A program made the translations under genes and the position numbers. Of a DNA stretch of 7,952 nt, positions 1 to 6,905 are shown one piece after another. The notes beneath the pieces are model-generated. The model was not told where the DNA came from, searched no databases, and saw nothing but the letters and a program-made list of their open reading frames with translations. The DNA comes from JBBRSC01 sp038245795 (GTDB lineage: Bacteria; Actinomycetota; Acidimicrobiia; Acidimicrobiales; Microtrichaceae): assembly GCA_038245795.1 (NCBI GenBank), contig JBBRSC010000158.1, positions 1-7,952 of the forward strand. The letters are read 5' to 3'. Each line of letters starts with the position of its first letter. The stretch's first letter is position 1.

Positions 1-734
1 GAGGACTGCGGCACGCCGTACGCGAGCACGCCGATCTTCTGTGCGCCGGTTGTCTTCGCCAGCCACGGGAGGAACGGCGAGTCACAGGCAAAGCAGAGGA
101 ACGACCCGGTCTGACCAAACAAGTTCTTCTTGGGGATGGCAGCGCTGCCCTCCCACTCGGGGTTGATGGTCCAGCCAAAGGTGGGCACCTTCGATGCGAC
201 CGCGGAGTCTGCGCCGCTGAACAACAGCGAGGCGACCGGCATGATCGCAAAGACGTTGTCGGTGCTGACCAGCGCCTCGATCTCGCTCTTGTTGGCGACC
301 ATCTTGTCGTCCCGCTCCGAGACAAGCGACAGCTTGCGGCCGTAGATCCCGCCGGTCGAGTTCACGTTGTCGAAGTAGGCCTTGACACCGGCGAATGCGT
401 CGCCGTATTTCCCTTTGAGGATGTTCGTCACTGATGCCACCCCACCCACTCGGATCTCGGTGTCGGTGACCCCGGGAACAGTGAGCGCGACTTTCTCCTG
501 GGAATTCGTGGCGAGGCTTCCCTGGGCCTTGGCATCAGGAGTAGACGACCCCCCGGGCACCGTTGAGCCGGCGCCTCCGGCAGCGGTCGTCGAACTCGCG
601 GCCTGCGAGGTGGAGTTGGAGTTCCCGCAGCCGACCGCGATCAGCGCGACGGTCACGAGCGCGGCGATTCCAGCCACGCTGATCGGGCCTCGATGGTGTC
701 GATGCTGCGTTGACCGCGGTGTTCCACTGCGCAT
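1..734 (-). CDS. ABC transporter substrate-binding lipoprotein (Leu/Ile/Val-binding type), C-terminus cut by window edge
   Basis: This is the first 244 codons of an extracytoplasmic solute-binding protein; the reading frame is still open at base 1. Residues 1-17 are a basic n-region (RSTQHRHHR), 18-35 are hydrophobic, and the segment ends IAVGC. Cys36 is therefore the likely lipidated residue, although Ala at -3 is a tolerated rather than ideal lipobox residue. Residues 37-75 form a Ser/Thr/Gly/Ala linker typical of actinobacterial binding lipoproteins. From about residue 90 the fold is that of the periplasmic-binding-protein 6 family: TDTEIRVGGVAS, then AFAGVKAYFDNVNSTGGIYGRKL and SERDD, the usual first lobe. 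The ATG at 734 has a run of five G 8 bases upstream as a weak ribosome site; a GTG at 743 is the alternative. It lies 108 bases downstream of tetR in the same orientation, with a candidate operator between. The ligand cannot be read from sequence. Such proteins bind branched amino acids, but in degraders also aromatic or lipid-like substrates. Permease and ATPase genes are not in the window. Confidence 0.88.
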   Translation of the reverse strand, partial: MRSGTPRSTQHRHHRGPISVAGIAALVTVALIAVGCGNSNSTSQAASSTTAAGGAGSTVPGGSSTPDAKAQGSLATNSQEKVALTVPGVTDTEIRVGGVASVTNILKGKYGDAFAGVKAYFDNVNSTGGIYGRKLSLVSERDDKMVANKSEIEALVSTDNVFAIMPVASLLFSGADSAVASKVPTFGWTINPEWEGSAAIPKKNLFGQTGSFLCFACDSPFLPWLAKTTGAQKIGVLAYGVPQS

Positions 735-803
735 ACTGCGCACCCCCTGAGTCGATTCCCCCCGGAGCGGCAACCTGTCGCACCGGACCCGGACCGACCA
801 TAC

Positions 804-819
804 CTGACACGCACGTCAG
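804..819. promoter_or_regulatory. Candidate TetR operator in front of the binding-protein gene
   Basis: CTGAC-N6-GTCAG is a perfect 5+5 inverted repeat. Its core, TGACACGCACGTCA (805-818), matches the palindrome at 1552-1565 in 11 of 14 positions, and both are followed by GTA. It lies in the tetR/binding-protein gap, about 70 bases before the binding-protein start. A TATGGT on the minus strand (802-797) directly beside it could be a -10 box, but no convincing -35 is visible. Assignment to the neighbouring regulator is an inference from position and similarity. Confidence 0.55.
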
Positions 820-842
820 TATGTGGCCGTTCGTGGGCGCGG

Positions 843-1538
843 TCAGTCGGAGAGTCGCAGGGTATCGAAGAAGATCGTGCTGGTGACCTCGACCAACTCG
901 CTCGCCGACGCGGTGAGTTGCTTCGTCGCGGCGTACTGGCAGAGCCGTTCGAACATCGCCCAGATCGATGTCACAGCGATGGCGACATCGAGGGCATCGG
1001 CGGTGCCGGCCGGCGGGGGAACCGAGGCCACGACGGCGGCCGACAGTCCCTCGACGACGGCAGTCATCACTGCGGCTCGCGGCGGAAGCGATCGCGTGTC
1101 GGTGGTTGTTTCGGTCGTCGTGACGGTGCCCGAGTCGGTGCTGACCCAGACGTGCATGAAGGGACCGATGCGAGCAGTCAGATCTGCGACCGATCTGAGC
1201 CATTCCTCGAACTCGGCCCGCGATGCCGGCGAGCCGTCAATTGTGGCCGGAAGCTGCCCGACGAGCGACATGAATTCATCAGAAATGGCTCCGATGAGCG
1301 ACTCGAACAGCGCGTCCTTGGAAGCGAAATACAAGTAGAACGTGCCGTGACTGATGGCCGCCGCCGTGACGATGTCATCCACGCGGGCTGCGTGGTATCC
1401 GCGACGCGCAAAGACCTTGGCACCGGCCACCAACAACTTGTCGCGCGTCTTCTCGCCCCGTCGGCGGCGCGTCGATGATGCGGTTCCGCCGGTCGGGGTG
1501 GTGGGGGCGCTGACCATGAAGAAGAAGCTAACGCCCAT
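843..1538 (-). CDS. TetR/AcrR-family transcriptional regulator
   Basis: A 231-residue protein, a normal TetR length. The N-terminal DNA-binding domain spans about residues 28-76: RGEKTRDKLLVAGAKVFARRGYH, then VDDIVTAAAISHGTFYLYFASKDALFESL. The TFYLYFxSKDALF recognition-helix segment is diagnostic of the family. The remainder is an all-helical ligand/dimer domain whose effector cannot be read. It contains a Thr/Asp-rich loop (TDSGTVTTTETTTDTRS, about 134-150) that probably joins helices. The start is uncertain: ATG at 1538 gives a leader MGVSFFF, and ATG at 1517 (Met8) would begin MVSAPTTP. Neither has a clear Shine-Dalgarno, so a leaderless message is possible. It is divergent from the CoA ligase, with a 46-base gap to that gene's preferred start, and upstream of the binding protein. 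Palindromes sit on both sides of it. A local repressor responding to an acyl-CoA or substrate is the likely role, by analogy with other TetR proteins beside fadD/fadE genes. Confidence 0.93.
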   Translation of the reverse strand: MGVSFFFMVSAPTTPTGGTASSTRRRRGEKTRDKLLVAGAKVFARRGYHAARVDDIVTAAAISHGTFYLYFASKDALFESLIGAISDEFMSLVGQLPATIDGSPASRAEFEEWLRSVADLTARIGPFMHVWVSTDSGTVTTTETTTDTRSLPPRAAVMTAVVEGLSAAVVASVPPPAGTADALDVAIAVTSIWAMFERLCQYAATKQLTASASELVEVTSTIFFDTLRLSD

Positions 1539-1551
1539 TGCGGAACCAACA

Positions 1552-1565
1552 TGACGCCGACGTCA
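1552..1565. promoter_or_regulatory. Candidate TetR operator in the tetR/fadD divergent gap
   Basis: TGACG-CCGA-CGTCA is a perfect 5+5 inverted repeat followed by GTA. It lies between the start of tetR (1538) and the ribosome-binding site of the CoA ligase (1573). Binding here would cover both divergent promoters, the classical arrangement for an autoregulated TetR repressor. It resembles the palindrome at 805-818 (TGACxCxxACGTCA consensus, then GTA). The gap is too short and GC-rich for me to assign -35/-10 boxes with confidence. Confidence 0.6.
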
Positions 1566-1572
1566 GTAACGT

Positions 1573-1576
1573 GAGG
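1573..1576 (+). promoter_or_regulatory. Ribosome-binding site that decides the CoA-ligase start
   Basis: GAGG here is 8 bases before the GTG at 1585, near-ideal spacing, but only 2 bases before the earlier in-frame GTG at 1579. This favours 1585 as the true start. Confidence 0.55.
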
Positions 1577-1584
1577 CGGTGATC

Positions 1585-3351
1585 GTGTCCGACCTCCCGC
1601 CGTCAGTCCCCGGCCCCGGCCAGGCACCGCTGCCGATGGCCAATGCGGCGGCCCTCATCATGCGCAACGGCACCGATGATGCCTTCGCTGAACGACCAGC
1701 GATCCACTTCGATGACCGAACGTGGACGCACGCCGAGGTGCTCATCGAGGCGCGGCGCTGGGCGCGTCTCTTCGATGACCATCGACCTGCTGGCACGCGC
1801 CCCACACATATCGGCATTCTCAGTGACAATACGCCTGAGTACCTGTTTGCTCTCGCCGGCGCGGCGCTCTGCGGGGCCACGATCGTTGGGCTGAATCACA
1901 CCCGGGTCGGAGAACATCTTGCTCGCGACATCTCCCATACCGACGTCGACCTGGTCGTCACCGAACCGCGTCATCTCGGCGCGCTCGGAGTGGCCATCGA
2001 CGTTCCGGTGCTCGTCAGCCATCGCTACGACGACGGCCGAGCTGATCAGTCTGCTGTGGGTGCCGATCTCGATGCCGCGCTGAACCGTACCGTTGCTGGC
2101 GCGCCCGATCACGCGGTCGAGGCTGGGCCGGGTGCCGTCTCGGTCGACGATCGATGGGCCCTGATCTTCACCTCCGGAACATCGGGCGCTCCCAAGGCGG
2201 TGGTGTGCACCCAACGACGACTCCTCGTCACGGGCAACCGGATGGCGATGATGATGGAACTCGGCCCGGACGACGTCGGCTACATCTGTATGCCGTTGTT
2301 CCACTCGAATGCCCTGATGGTGGGATGGGCGCCGTCGATCGTGGTGGGCGCGTCGGTCGGATTGGCCCGCAAGTTCTCGGCGTCGGGATGGTTGCCTGAC
2401 GTTCGTCGGTACCGAGCGACCTGGTTCAACTACACGGGCAAACCGCTGAGTTACCTGGTCGCCACCCCCGAACTGCCCGATGACGCCGACAACCCGCTGC
2501 GCGTCGCCTTCGGAAACGAAGGGTCACCGCAAGTCGTGAGTGAGTTCTCGCGACGTTTCGCCGTGCGGGTGATCGATGCGTTCGGGTCCACCGAGGGAGC
2601 GATTGCGGTGAATCGTGACGGCCCGGCGCGGTCGGGCGCCATGGGTATCGCTGGTCCGACCATCGGCATCGTCAACGACGTCGGCGAGATGTGTCCGCCG
2701 GCTCGGTTCGACAGCTCCGGCCGGCTCGCCAACCCTGAGGAGTGCGTGGGTGAGATCGTCAATACCGCGGGGGCGGGGCCATTCGAGGGCTATTACAACA
2801 ACGCGGAAGCGACGGCGTCGGCGACTCGCAATGGCTGGTACTGGTCGGGTGATCTCGGCTACCTCGACGATGACCGGTACCTCTTCTTTGCTGGCCGCAC
2901 TGCTGAGTGGATCCGCGTCGATGGCGAGAACTTCCCCGCCGGTCCCATCGTCGATGCGATCGCTGCGCATCCCCAGGTGGTCGTCGGCTCGGTCTACGGG
3001 GTCCCCGACGTTCACGCCGGGGACCAAGTGATGGCGTCGGTGGTGCTGAGCGCGGGCGCGACATTCGACGGGGTCCAGTTCGCGGGATGGATCGACGCGC
3101 TGGCAGGAATCGGACCCAAGTGGCGGCCCCGGTATGTCCGGGTTGCTCATCAGCTCCCGACGACTGGCACCAACAAGATCGTCACGCGCACCTTGGTGCA
3201 TCAGAAGGTCCGACGCGACCGGATCGGTGATGATGAGCTGTGGGTTCGCAACCGGGGTGACAATGCCTATCGACCGTTCACGATCGAGGACGAAGAGCAA
3301 CTCGAGGCGGCATTCGTGGCCGCCGGTCGTCACCGGTTCTGGGAACTCTGA
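1585..3351 (+). CDS. AMP-forming acyl-CoA synthetase, FadD17-like
   Basis: An adenylate-forming ligase of 588 residues that would activate a carboxylic acid with ATP and CoA via an acyl-AMP. In order: the ATP/AMP loop TSGTSGAPK (196-204), the MPLFHSNALMVGW segment (about 236-248), FGSTEG (333-338), YWSGDLG with the ribose-binding Asp423, the hinge region FAGRTAEWIRVDGEN (435-449), and the C-terminal catalytic Lys531 in PTTGTNKI. All residues needed for activity appear present. From memory of the family, the stretch KFSAS..DVRRY and KPLSY..ATPELPDDADNPLR closely matches mycobacterial FadD17/FadD1, which are linked to steroid side-chain or fatty-acid activation; no alignment was run. The tail after Lys531 is about 57 residues, longer than my recollection of FadD17. 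The start is the GTG at 1585, chosen for its GAGG; GTG at 1579 would add two residues. The stop overlaps the next start (TGATG), so the two genes are probably translationally coupled. Steroid specificity is a guess. Confidence 0.93.
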   Translation: MSDLPPSVPGPGQAPLPMANAAALIMRNGTDDAFAERPAIHFDDRTWTHAEVLIEARRWARLFDDHRPAGTRPTHIGILSDNTPEYLFALAGAALCGATIVGLNHTRVGEHLARDISHTDVDLVVTEPRHLGALGVAIDVPVLVSHRYDDGRADQSAVGADLDAALNRTVAGAPDHAVEAGPGAVSVDDRWALIFTSGTSGAPKAVVCTQRRLLVTGNRMAMMMELGPDDVGYICMPLFHSNALMVGWAPSIVVGASVGLARKFSASGWLPDVRRYRATWFNYTGKPLSYLVATPELPDDADNPLRVAFGNEGSPQVVSEFSRRFAVRVIDAFGSTEGAIAVNRDGPARSGAMGIAGPTIGIVNDVGEMCPPARFDSSGRLANPEECVGEIVNTAGAGPFEGYYNNAEATASATRNGWYWSGDLGYLDDDRYLFFAGRTAEWIRVDGENFPAGPIVDAIAAHPQVVVGSVYGVPDVHAGDQVMASVVLSAGATFDGVQFAGWIDALAGIGPKWRPRYVRVAHQLPTTGTNKIVTRTLVHQKVRRDRIGDDELWVRNRGDNAYRPFTIEDEEQLEAAFVAAGRHRFWEL

Positions 3352-4568
3352 TGGACCTGTCGTTCACGCCGGAAGAAGCGGCGTTTGCCGCGACGGCGAG
3401 AGCGTGGCTCGGGGCGGAACTGGCCGACGCCGGGTTGCCGGCGTCGTTCGAGTCACTCGACGAGGAGATCGATTGGGGGAGGCGTTGGCAGGCCCGCTTG
3501 GCGGCCGGTCGATGGGTGGGAATCGCGTGGCCCCAGGCGTACGGCGGCCGTGATGCAACGCCCGTCGAGGTGGCGCTCTTCAACATGGAATATGCCCGGT
3601 CGGGTGCGCTGCAACCGGTGAATCGCGTGGGGATCAATCTGGCTGGGCCGACGCTGTTGGCGCATGGAAGCCAGCCGCAACGGGAGCGATGGTTGCCGCC
3701 GATCCTTGATGCGTCGGAAATCTGGTGCCAACTCTTCAGCGAACCCGATGCTGGAAGTGATCTGGCTTCGTTGGCGACCAGCGCCGAGCCAGGCGTCGAC
3801 GACGCGGGTCGGTCCGGTTGGCGAGTCAACGGTCAGAAGGTGTGGACGTCCTACGCCCAATATGCGAGGTGGGGGATTGCGCTGGTTCGAACTGACCCGG
3901 AGGCCGGCAAACATCGCGGGATCTCCTATGTCGTGATCGACATGACAGCGCCGGGTATCGAGATTCGGCCCCTCCGCCAGATCACCGGCGAGTCCGAGTT
4001 CAACGAGGTGTTCCTGACTGATGTCTTCGTTCCCGAACATCAGCTGGTGGGAGCACTGCACGGTGGATGGGCGGTCGCCAATACGACGCTCGCCCACGAA
4101 CGGGGGACGAGCTTCCCGTTCAAGGAGCAGGTTGTGCACGAGGTGTTGTTCGAACGCCTGTGTGATGAGGCGATGGCGACGGGTCGGTTTGACGAGATCG
4201 AGATCGCCGACGCGCTCGCTCAGAGTTTCATCGAGCTGCGGATTCTTCGATTGCACAACTGGCGGACACTGACCCGCTTGGGCCGCGGCGAGGAACCCGG
4301 ACCGGAGTCGAGCTGGATCAAGCTGGCGTGGACCGACATGACTCAGCATCTGTCGGACACCGCCATGGAGGTGGTCGGGCCGAGCGCGCCGCTGTGGTTC
4401 GGCGCCACACCGGTTCATGCTTCCGTTGAGGCCGACCTGGACGAAGGTTCGCCGATCGGGATGTGGCAGCGCCAGTGGTTGTGGTCCAAGGCGGCATCGA
4501 TCGCCGGTGGCACCAGCGAGATCCAACGCACCATCATTGGCGACCGCATCCTCAACCTCCCACGCTGA
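3351..4568 (+). CDS. Acyl-CoA dehydrogenase (FadE type)
   Basis: A 405-residue FAD flavoprotein expected to form the alpha,beta double bond of an acyl-CoA and pass electrons to ETF. The N-terminal helical domain (MDLSFTPEEAAFAATAR) is followed by the flavin/substrate segment WCQLFSEPDAGSDLA (125-139), WTSYAQYA (165-172), the beta-domain ending FNEVFLTDVFVP (217-228), and the C-terminal signature IAGGTSEIQRTIIGDRI (384-400). The Glu that is the catalytic base in medium-chain dehydrogenase (YEGTSQIQ) is Gly386 here. Glu250 in LAHERG sits where isovaleryl- and long-chain dehydrogenases carry their base on helix G, so activity is probably retained. The length is normal. It overlaps the CoA ligase by one base, and the product of that ligase is its plausible substrate. 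Steroid-side-chain dehydrogenases in mycobacteria work as pairs of unlike subunits, but no second subunit is encoded here, so a homotetramer or a distant partner is implied. Confidence 0.94.
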   Translation: MDLSFTPEEAAFAATARAWLGAELADAGLPASFESLDEEIDWGRRWQARLAAGRWVGIAWPQAYGGRDATPVEVALFNMEYARSGALQPVNRVGINLAGPTLLAHGSQPQRERWLPPILDASEIWCQLFSEPDAGSDLASLATSAEPGVDDAGRSGWRVNGQKVWTSYAQYARWGIALVRTDPEAGKHRGISYVVIDMTAPGIEIRPLRQITGESEFNEVFLTDVFVPEHQLVGALHGGWAVANTTLAHERGTSFPFKEQVVHEVLFERLCDEAMATGRFDEIEIADALAQSFIELRILRLHNWRTLTRLGRGEEPGPESSWIKLAWTDMTQHLSDTAMEVVGPSAPLWFGATPVHASVEADLDEGSPIGMWQRQWLWSKAASIAGGTSEIQRTIIGDRILNLPR

Positions 4569-4587
4569 ATCTCCCGAAGAAGAACGA

Positions 4588-4624
4588 GGGTGGTCGCGGG
4601 TCAGGGGTGAGGGGTGGTCGCGGG
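4588..4624. repeat. 13-base direct repeat across the convergent gene junction
   Basis: GGGTGGTCGCGGG occurs at 4588-4600 and again, identically, at 4612-4624, a 24-base period. The first copy is in the gap after the dehydrogenase stop. The second encodes the last residues of the GMC oxidoreductase (minus strand), whose stop at 4603-4601 lies between the copies. It looks like a small tandem duplication at the gene end. Confidence 0.7.
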
Positions 4625-4630
4625 GAGGGG
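4598..4630 (+). other. G-quadruplex-like G-run array at the convergent junction
   Basis: On the plus strand, G runs of 3, 4, 4, 4 and 4 are separated by loops of 3 (TCA), 3 (TGA), 7 and 1 bases, which fits the canonical four-run quadruplex pattern. It lies about 30 bases beyond the dehydrogenase stop, so it would be in the 3' end of that mRNA, and it overlaps the last codons of the opposing GMC gene. Because no hairpin-plus-U-tract terminator is visible between the operons, a role in transcription pausing or termination is possible. That role is an inference. Confidence 0.45.
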
Positions 4631-6307
4631 AGCGCCGGCGGCGAGGCTGGCGGTTCGGTGTGCCAACGCGGCCAACGTGAGGGTCGGGTTGTAGCCAGCT
4701 GATGTGGCGAACACCGAACTGTCCGCACACAACAGCCCCTCCACGTCCCAGAAGCGACCCTCGGGGTCAACGACCGATGTGGCCGGATCCGAGCCCATCC
4801 GACACGTCCCCATGATGTGGTAGCTGGCGGGCGCGATGCCGAGCGGGCTGTTGGCGTGCAAATCGATGTCGTCGACGGGTGGAGAGGTGGTGGTGAACGC
4901 CCACTCGGCGCCCGCCTCACGAAGGATTGCCTCCATGATCGGGCCGTAGTGCGCCGACGCGACGAGCTCGTGGCGATGCGGCTGGTAGGTCACGCGACCC
5001 GCCGGCCGACCCCAGGCGTCGCGCACGCTCGGATCGAGATCGATCCGATTGCTCCGTTGTGCGACGTCTTCGGCCTGCATCGTGAAGACCCACATGTTTC
5101 GACGAAGCGCCGAGTCCCGCATCGACGCTCCGTGGTTCGCGCCCGGTCCGTAGTTCTTCGATTCGAGCACGGGCCCGGCAGCAGCGCCGTGTTCGGTCAA
5201 CCCACCTCGCATCCACGGCAGGCCCGCCGACCGGGCGGCGTGTTCGGCGGCAGCGTCGCTCACGATGAAGTCGTCGTGCACGTGGGTCACACACCGACCC
5301 CGCTCGCCGTACAACGGGAACGGAAAGCTCCCGACCGTCAAGGTCTGGAAGTGATACGTCAGATTCCGCCCGACCAGGTCGCTGCTGTTCGCCAATCCCG
5401 CCAGCAACAACAACCTGGGCGTCTCGAAGGCACCCGCCGCCAACACGACGATGTCGGAGCGGAGTTCATGCTCGACCCGATCGGCGTCGACGTACTTCAC
5501 GCCCGTGGCGCGTCGCCGATCGGGAGTGGTGGTGACGTCGACCACATAGGACTCGGGACGAATCTCGCAGCGACCGGTCTGCAAGGCCCGACGGAGTACC
5601 GCCACCGGGTCGCCCTTGGCTTCGATCGGGCAGCCGTACTGCCCGCAGAAGCCGCAGTTGTTGCAGGCCGGTCGGCCATCGTAGGGAATCGAATTCACGC
5701 CGGTGGGGGCCCGATACGGGTGAAGTCCGTGACGCTCGGCCGCTGCCGAGGTGAGCAGCGCCCCGTACATGTCGGCACCCGGTGGCATCGGGTACGGCCC
5801 GGATCGCCACGCGGCGAATGGGTTCGTCTCCTCGCCGGCAACGCCCAGCAACCGTTCGACTTCGGCGTAGTAGGGCTCGATCTCGGCGTACGACATCGGC
5901 CAGTCGACGACATCGGCGTCGTCCATCGGACCCAAGGTCGAATGCACGGCGAAGTCGTCCTCGCGAAAACGGGGGAGCTTGGCATCGGCGTGCGTGCCGC
6001 CGCCGCCGAGGGTCGACGGGAGCGAGTTCACGTGACCGACCAACAAGTGATCGCCGTCGGCATCGTTGCGTCGATAGGTCCTCGGCTCGATGATCGGGTC
6101 CGGTCCGAGAAAATGACGCTCGAAGAACTTGATCTCGTCGTTGCTGAACCGTCCGAGGCCCGCAAACGGTGCCTCGAGTGAGAGCAGATGATTGCGGCCC
6201 TTCTCCAGGACGATGACGGTCCTGCCGGCCGCGGTGAACACATCGGCGGCCGTCGAGCCGCCAGGTCCCGAGCCAACGATGATGACATCGGCGTCGAGGT
6301 CAGCCAT
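4601..6307 (-). CDS. GMC-family FAD oxidoreductase with a four-cysteine cluster (gluconate/glucose dehydrogenase alpha-subunit-like)
   Basis: A 568-residue glucose-methanol-choline-type flavoprotein that would oxidise an alcohol or sugar hydroxyl. The N-terminus is a dinucleotide-binding fold, DADVIIVGSGPGGS with GSGPGG at 12-17 and FAD-ribose Glu35 (VLEKG). A second FAD segment, STLGGGGTHADAKLPRF, spans about 98-114, and VVLAAGAFETPRLLL about 287-301. The C-terminal active-site motif HIMGTCRMG gives catalytic His497, with Asn540 in GYNPTLT. Residues 215-226 hold C-x2-C-x2-C-x4-C, which could bind an iron-sulfur cluster as in the bacterial FAD-glucose-dehydrogenase alpha subunit, though the spacing is not one I can match exactly. 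No Tat or Sec signal is visible. The ATG at 6307 is chosen because the Rossmann motif starts within ten residues and it overlaps the upstream stop by 8 bases (ATGGCTGA). The open frame continues 67 codons upstream, but that part is only the shadow of the small-subunit gene. The substrate is unknown. Confidence 0.93.
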   Translation of the reverse strand: MADLDADVIIVGSGPGGSTAADVFTAAGRTVIVLEKGRNHLLSLEAPFAGLGRFSNDEIKFFERHFLGPDPIIEPRTYRRNDADGDHLLVGHVNSLPSTLGGGGTHADAKLPRFREDDFAVHSTLGPMDDADVVDWPMSYAEIEPYYAEVERLLGVAGEETNPFAAWRSGPYPMPPGADMYGALLTSAAAERHGLHPYRAPTGVNSIPYDGRPACNNCGFCGQYGCPIEAKGDPVAVLRRALQTGRCEIRPESYVVDVTTTPDRRRATGVKYVDADRVEHELRSDIVVLAAGAFETPRLLLLAGLANSSDLVGRNLTYHFQTLTVGSFPFPLYGERGRCVTHVHDDFIVSDAAAEHAARSAGLPWMRGGLTEHGAAAGPVLESKNYGPGANHGASMRDSALRRNMWVFTMQAEDVAQRSNRIDLDPSVRDAWGRPAGRVTYQPHRHELVASAHYGPIMEAILREAGAEWAFTTTSPPVDDIDLHANSPLGIAPASYHIMGTCRMGSDPATSVVDPEGRFWDVEGLLCADSSVFATSAGYNPTLTLAALAHRTASLAAGAPLPATTPHP

Positions 6308-6905
6308 TCCCGGACCCCGCGCCATGGCGATCGGACCGACCGAGCGGGTACGTGACCTCTTCGTCGGTCCATCCCCGCGGTTGCACATCACCGTCGAACC
6401 TGATCGCCCGCCACCCGGCCTGGTCCCGATTGCCGCCGTAGACCGGGTCGCCGTACAGCGATTCGCAGGCGTGTTCGAACGCCAGGCGGGCAAACGGTTC
6501 GAGCGCACCGACCCGGGCTCGCTGTGTGGCCTGATCGAGCGACGCGAACTCGTCGCCGAGCGCCGCGAGACCTTCTCGATAGACCGCCTGCCATCCTACG
6601 ACCGGGCCGTTGAACTCCCGCTCCCGAATGCCCGCGCTGCCCTCGATCCGGATGCGCCAGCCCAACTCTTCAGAACGCGACAACGGGATCCACGACTCGA
6701 ACGAACCGTCGCCGCCATGACGTCCGCTGAACGGTCCGCCAGAGAAAATCGTCGGCGGGTCGCTGAGGAACGCGCCGAGCAGTCGGTCGACGTAGTCGGC
6801 CCCGCCTTGTGCGCCCGCGCCCGGACAGATGCCGTCGTCGGGGACGAGGCAATCGAGCACGAGACGGAGCCGATCCCGCTCGGCGTCGGTCAACCAGCCG
6901 GTCAT
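6300..6905 (-). CDS. Gluconate 2-dehydrogenase subunit 3-like protein (small partner of the GMC oxidoreductase)
   Basis: A 201-residue protein resembling the gamma/small subunit of membrane FAD dehydrogenases. Recognisable segments are LTDAERDRLRLVLDCLVPDDG.CPGA (6-30), GGADYVDRLLGAFL (34-47), a middle GWQAVYREGLAALGDEFASL, and near the end SLYGDPVYGGNRDQAGW..I.FDGDVQPRGWTDEEV, a typical family ending. In the characterised complexes this subunit helps fold and export the flavin subunit and usually carries a Tat signal. Here the protein starts MTGWLTDAERD with no twin-arginine or hydrophobic leader, so the pair may stay in the cytoplasm. Its ATG overlaps the HyuA-type stop by 4 bases (ATGA), and its own stop overlaps the GMC start by 8 bases, strong evidence of a co-translated complex. 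No cytochrome c subunit is seen downstream. Confidence 0.85.
   Translation of the reverse strand: MTGWLTDAERDRLRLVLDCLVPDDGICPGAGAQGGADYVDRLLGAFLSDPPTIFSGGPFSGRHGGDGSFESWIPLSRSEELGWRIRIEGSAGIREREFNGPVVGWQAVYREGLAALGDEFASLDQATQRARVGALEPFARLAFEHACESLYGDPVYGGNRDQAGWRAIRFDGDVQPRGWTDEEVTYPLGRSDRHGAGSGNG

Noticed and set aside
784..795. Tandem CGGACC-CGGACC before the binding-protein gene
   Set aside because: Two copies of a GC-rich hexamer are too little to call a repeat or a binding site.
535..1203. 222-codon minus-strand open frame across the tetR/binding-protein gap
   Set aside because: It is in a different frame from both real genes on that strand. Its Arg/His-rich sequence has no domain, whereas the other frames give clear TetR and lipoprotein sequences.
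4569..4600. Intrinsic terminator between the convergent operons
   Set aside because: I searched for a GC stem followed by a T run on either strand and found none.
3453..4730. 425-codon minus-strand open frame opposite the acyl-CoA dehydrogenase
   Set aside because: It is antisense to the dehydrogenase, crosses the GMC gene end in another frame, and has low-complexity Arg/Pro/His composition. It is not a gene.
4817..6181. 454-codon plus-strand open frame opposite the GMC gene
   Set aside because: Its translation is rich in Arg, Gly, His and Val with no recognisable domain. It lies wholly antisense to a strongly motif-supported gene and is a GC-driven shadow.
6308..6508. 67-codon N-terminal extension of the GMC frame
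   Set aside because: It overlaps the small-subunit gene in another frame, has no family similarity, and the Rossmann fold begins right after the Met at 6307.
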